DNA of 64,000 nucleotides from Lasiosphaeris hirsuta (Eukaryota; Ascomycota; Sordariomycetes; Sordariales; Lasiosphaeriaceae): NCBI GenBank assembly GCA_030549175.1, contig JAUKUA010000003.1, forward strand, positions 1,860,001 through 1,924,000. Reading direction: 5' to 3'. The number at the start of each line of letters is the position of its first letter. Positions within the stretch are counted from its first letter, which is position 1. This document shows positions 60,866 through 64,000 of this stretch, piece by piece. A program made the translations under genes and the position numbers. The notes beneath the pieces were generated by a model, which made no database searches, was not told the DNA's origin, and saw nothing but the letters and a program-made list of their open reading frames with translations.

Positions 60866-61152
60866 CCTGTCTACCACAAAAGAGCAAGGGGTAGGGGCTA
60901 CACAGGAGGGGAGCCGCGGTTGGTCTGGCCGATGAATGCGAATTTTGTTTGTTTCTCTGGGAAAATCATCGATAACTACACATGCCCGTGAGCCTGTATG
61001 TTCCCGTCCCAGCTCCAAAGATTTCCGAGACGCCGTCTTGAGAATTCAGTCCCAGCCGGAACCGAACCGGCAAATGCATTTCCGTGCCACCCCTTCGGCT
61101 TGTCATCCGTCGTCCCCGTCATCCCCACTATCAACCCATCAAGTCATCCAGT

Positions 61153-61592
61153 TTATGAGGACTTGGTCTTGTTCTTCTTGGCAACCTCGGTGATCTGGAG
61201 GCCTGTGATTTTTATCATGTCAGCACAACTACGAGGCGAGGTAGCGTACTGAGGGTTGTTCCATACTGGGGGGAAGGCTCTGCTTGAGCTTCTCAGCCTT
61301 CTCAGAGTCCTTGAGAACAAGGGTGTAGAGGTGTCTCTGGCAGCGGACCTTGAACTTGATCTGCTGAGTGTTCTTATTCTTCTTGATCCGGGCGGCTATC
61401 ACGATTGTCTTGTCAGATTTCTGCGTCCTTCAAATAGCTCGCATGTCGAAACTGTAAATAAACGTACACGAAGCGTCCTTCCGCCGGCAGATCTCGATGA
61501 ACTATGCGCGAAATTTGTCAGTAGCTGAATATTGCGCTGCCTAATCCCGTGGAGGGCCGTACCTTCTTGATGTCGGCGATTTCTTGAGGCAT
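61153..61592 (-). CDS. rpl38: Cytosolic ribosomal protein eL38
   Basis: Four exons: 61592-61563, 61501-61468, 61395-61267 and 61202-61153. Introns are 61, 72 and 64 bp, and the product has 80 residues. The protein reads [76 protein letters not shown], the full pattern of eL38 of the 60S subunit. The usual length (about 78-82) is matched. The splice choice at 61467 (donor GTACGT) is set by the required frame; a donor two bases earlier would break it. Ribosomal protein genes in fungi often carry several introns near the start, as here. None of its exons is long enough to stand out alone. Confidence 0.95.
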
Positions 61593-62007
61593 GATGGCGG
61601 TTGGATGGTGGTTCCGTACTGGTCAGGATGGACTAAATTTGGGAAGTCGGGGGTGAATTTTAACGTCAAAAATAATTTTCTGTGGGTTGGTGAGCGGCGC
61701 TGGGCACATTGAAAATCTTACCCCACACTGTGCGGCTATCTAAACCCCCTCATAGCTCCCGAGCTTTCAAGTCTTGGCAGCTAGAGCTCCATTAATGTGT
61801 GGCTGACGCGTGTCTATGTGGCATCATCACTTTGAGAGGACATGTTATCTCAAGAACAGGTTAAAGTTGCCACTATAGTGCCTTGGGGAGGCCATAAATA
61901 CTGATATGCGACACTGCATCAGTTTCTACGCATGTTCTCTCGTATCGATACTACCAGTCTATACACCAACTCAAGAGGTAACATAATCGCAGCGGGTAAA
62001 CGCAACT
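61593..62007. promoter_or_regulatory. Divergent promoter, eL38 and small SAP-like gene
   Basis: 415 bp between two starts facing away. A TATA-like CCATAAATAC lies near 61893, about 115 bp before the start of the right-hand gene. Confidence 0.4.
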
Positions 62008-62498
62008 ATGCCTACGCCACTGGACAATGCGATGAAGTCGAGAGTGAGTTTCTCGTGAACTGACGACTGGTCACTTTGCTAACACGTTAATCAGAGCGCC
62101 TTCCTGGGTAAGATCGATTCCCTGCCCTCCCGTCATGTTTATCAAAATACAATCGCCTGTTGGGGTTCTTACCTTGCTAACTCCAGTGCAGCCTTCACGG
62201 GTTTAGTGACCGGAGTTGCTGTCTGGGCTATCTGGGGAGGAGACATATTTCCTGCGGAGTCGGACCCGAAGGGCAATCCTGAGGATTGGTCTAAAGAAGA
62301 GATGCGAAGGTGGCTTGCCGCGGTATGCTGCTTCCCATTCCCAGGCAAAAACAACGCTGTCGAGGGTCATTAATGGCATTTATAACTACTGACCAACACA
62401 TGCCCATCCAATAGCGAAACCTCCATCCTCATCACACAGACACTCGAGACCAGCTCTTGGACCGCATACGGGCGAATTTGAGGATCCCGAGACAGTAA
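62008..62498 (+). CDS. Tiny SAP-like membrane protein, 87 residues
   Basis: Four exons: 62008-62043, a 13-nt microexon 62095-62107, 62192-62322 and 62415-62498. Introns are 51, 84 and 92 bp. The product has 87 residues: MPTPLDNAMKSR-SAFL-AFTGLVTGVAVWAIWGGDIFP..., one transmembrane helix at about 17-33, then EDWSKEEMRRWLAA-RNLHPHHTDTRDQLLDRIRANL. The second half has the layout of a short SAP-like helix-turn-helix (W-S-x-E-E-M-R-x-W-L ... R-D-x-L-L-x-R-I). The third intron falls inside it, and the motif is complete only after splicing, which supports the model. A mitochondrial or ER location is likely for such small single-helix proteins (inference). No function is known to me. The second acceptor is TGCAG at 62191; an earlier CAG breaks the frame. 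Confidence 0.72.
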
Positions 62499-62960
62499 AA
62501 ACAAATGGCGTTGAGGGTTGGATTGGCGCAAGACAAGAAAATCACAAAAGCATGGACGATGAATAAATAAATAAAACAGAATTTCAATTTCGCCGTGAGG
62601 TAAATGGTGAGACACTCAATATCTACGTACGGTTAAAACTTAATCATTGCGATAAGCGTGAGAAGGTTGAAGCTTGAGGATCCTGAAAGCAATCCGAACT
62701 ACTGCTGCCCTGGTTCGAGGCCCCACAGCAGCGACATACCCCCGCCCTCGGAGATTTATAACCAATCAGCTCCAGGATTCTCAGGCAGTCCTTAAGCCCT
62801 GTCTGCCTGCAGGTAGTCGCGACAGCGGGCAAGGACAGTTTGCCATTGTCCTCAGAATGCGGCAGAGAACTCGCGTCTTTCTTTCACCTCTCATCGTCCG
62901 ACTGTCGCAGCATACCTGAACTCGGAGCTAGCTTCAGCGTAGACGAGCCCATATCGATCA
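62499..62960. other. Intergenic, promoter of ste24
   Basis: Holds the 3' flank of the small gene and the promoter of the CAAX protease gene. No coding signal. Confidence 0.45.
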
Positions 62961-64000
62961 TGATGGATATCCTCCAGGTATTTTGTTGTCTGCGCCATGC
63001 GAACCCACCCCTTTAGCTAATTCGCGACTTTGAACAGCGTCTCGCGAGGTTCCTCGACCGACCCCTCTTCCCCTGGAAGAAGCTCATCGTCGGATTCTCC
63101 ATCGGCCAGTTTCTTTTCGAGGGTTTCCTCGGCTTCCGTCAATACCGTGTTCTGCAAAGGACGAAGCCGCCTAAGGTGCTTGAGTTCGAGGTCTCCCAGG
63201 AGGTCTACGACAAGAGTCAAGCATACGGACGCGCCAAGGCCAAGTTTGGGCTGGTCAGCAACATCTACGGTCAAATCCAGAACATCGCATTCTACCAGTT
63301 CGACGTCCTTCCGAAACTATGGTCATGGACAGGCAGCCTTCTCCTCCAGTTCGCCCCCGCGCGCTTCTCGGGCGAGATATCACATTCGATCGTCTTCATC
63401 CTCTCATTCATCGTCATCAACAGCATCCTGTCACTCCCAACCAGCGTGTACCACACCTTCGTTCTCGAGGAAAAGTTTGGCTTCAACAAGCAGACGCCTC
63501 AGCTCTTCGTTACAGACATTATCAAGTCTAACATTCTGGCCTTCACCCTGGTGCCCCCTATTCTGGCTGGTTTCCTTGCCATCATTCAGAAGACGGGCAG
63601 CCAGTTCTTCTACTATCTGTGGATGTTTGGAGCTGGTCTCCAGGTCTTCATGATCACCATCTACCCCATTGCGATTCTGCCTCTCTTCAACAAGCTGTCT
63701 CCCCTGAAAGAAGGCAAGCTCAAGACCGACGTTGAGGCGCTTGCCAAGAGGCTGAACTTCCCTCTCCGTGAGCTCTATGTCATTGACGGGAGCAAGCGCA
63801 GCGCCCATAGCAACGCCTATTTCTTTGGTCTGCCCTGGAAGAAGCACATCGTCATCTATGACACTCTCATTGAGAAGAGTGAGACCCAGGAGGTCGTTGC
63901 TGTTCTTGCACACGAACTCGGACATTGGAGTCTGGGCCACACTACCAAACTATTTGGTATTTCTCAGGTATGCTGTGATTGAGGGTTTTAATTTGTATTT
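62961..64000 (+). CDS. ste24: CAAX prenyl protease 1 (Ste24), cut by window end
   Basis: Exon 1 is six codons (62961-62978, MMDILQ), exon 2 is 63038-63967, and a third exon must lie beyond the window after the donor GTATGC at 63968. So far 316 residues are coded of about 450 expected. The zinc-protease motif HELGH stands in VVAVLAHELGHWSLGHTTK at about residue 297. Other family pieces are PLFPWKKLIVGFSIGQFLFE (first helix), YQFDVLPKLW, TSVYHTFVLEEKFGFNKQTP and AILPLFNKLSPLKEGKLKTD, then IDGSKRSAHSNAYFFGLPWK. Ste24 is a multi-helix ER/nuclear-membrane metalloprotease that removes the AAX residues after prenylation and trims a-factor-type pheromones. The second zinc-ligand region lies outside the window. 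Confidence 0.93.

Noticed and set aside
61396..61469. Donor at 61469 for the second intron of rpl38
   Set aside because: It puts exon 3 out of frame; the donor GTACGT two bases later gives the complete eL38 sequence.

Overview
This window looks like a chromosome piece from a filamentous ascomycete, most likely a Sordariomycete (inference). Genes are split by short introns, mostly 46-77 bp, with GT..AG ends and CTAAC/CTGAC-type branch sites. Products are typical fungal orthologues: UTP25, MIC12, MTR2, eIF3f and INO1. Intergenic spaces are long. There is no prokaryotic operon structure, CRISPR array or recognisable transposon. Most models below were assembled by joining reading frames across splice sites, and several use exons too short to stand out as open reading frames.

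Layout. 1.8-12.2 kb is a housekeeping block: an R3H-SUZ RNA-binding protein, eIF3f and UTP25 (divergent), then mitochondrial ribosomal protein bL17m and MICOS subunit MIC12 (divergent). 12.7-22.5 kb is an eroded accessory stretch. It holds an acyltransferase-3 pseudogene, HEM2 (intact), a fungal orphan gene with one nonsense codon, a fragment of a STAND/NACHT NTPase, and a disordered repeat protein whose frame is cut by one TAG. 23.6-33.6 kb carries a small basic protein, a tyrosine phosphatase of the DSP/PTP type, a membrane-anchored DUF3405 protein and a paxillin-like LIM protein. A 5.7 kb gene-free stretch follows.

39.2-50.9 kb holds INO1 (inositol synthesis), an OB-fold protein, a 4-coumarate-CoA-ligase-like enzyme, a membrane J-protein and an MFS transporter with a 13-nt microexon. 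51.8 kb has tRNA-Ser(AGA). 53.3-64 kb holds MTR2 (mRNA export), the farnesyl/geranylgeranyl transferase alpha subunit, mevalonate kinase, a monooxygenase-domain pseudogene, ribosomal protein eL38, a tiny SAP-like membrane protein with another 13-nt exon, and the start of the STE24 CAAX protease, cut by the window end. Mevalonate kinase, prenyltransferase alpha and STE24 are three steps of isoprenoid supply and protein prenylation within about 10 kb.

I did not find a convincing new multi-gene system. The most interesting observations are the recurring in-frame stop codons (all explicable as C-to-T changes of CAG or CGA) in non-core genes, the single-TAG split of the repeat protein, two 13-nt microexons, the prenylation neighbourhood, and an over-represented intergenic 10-mer.
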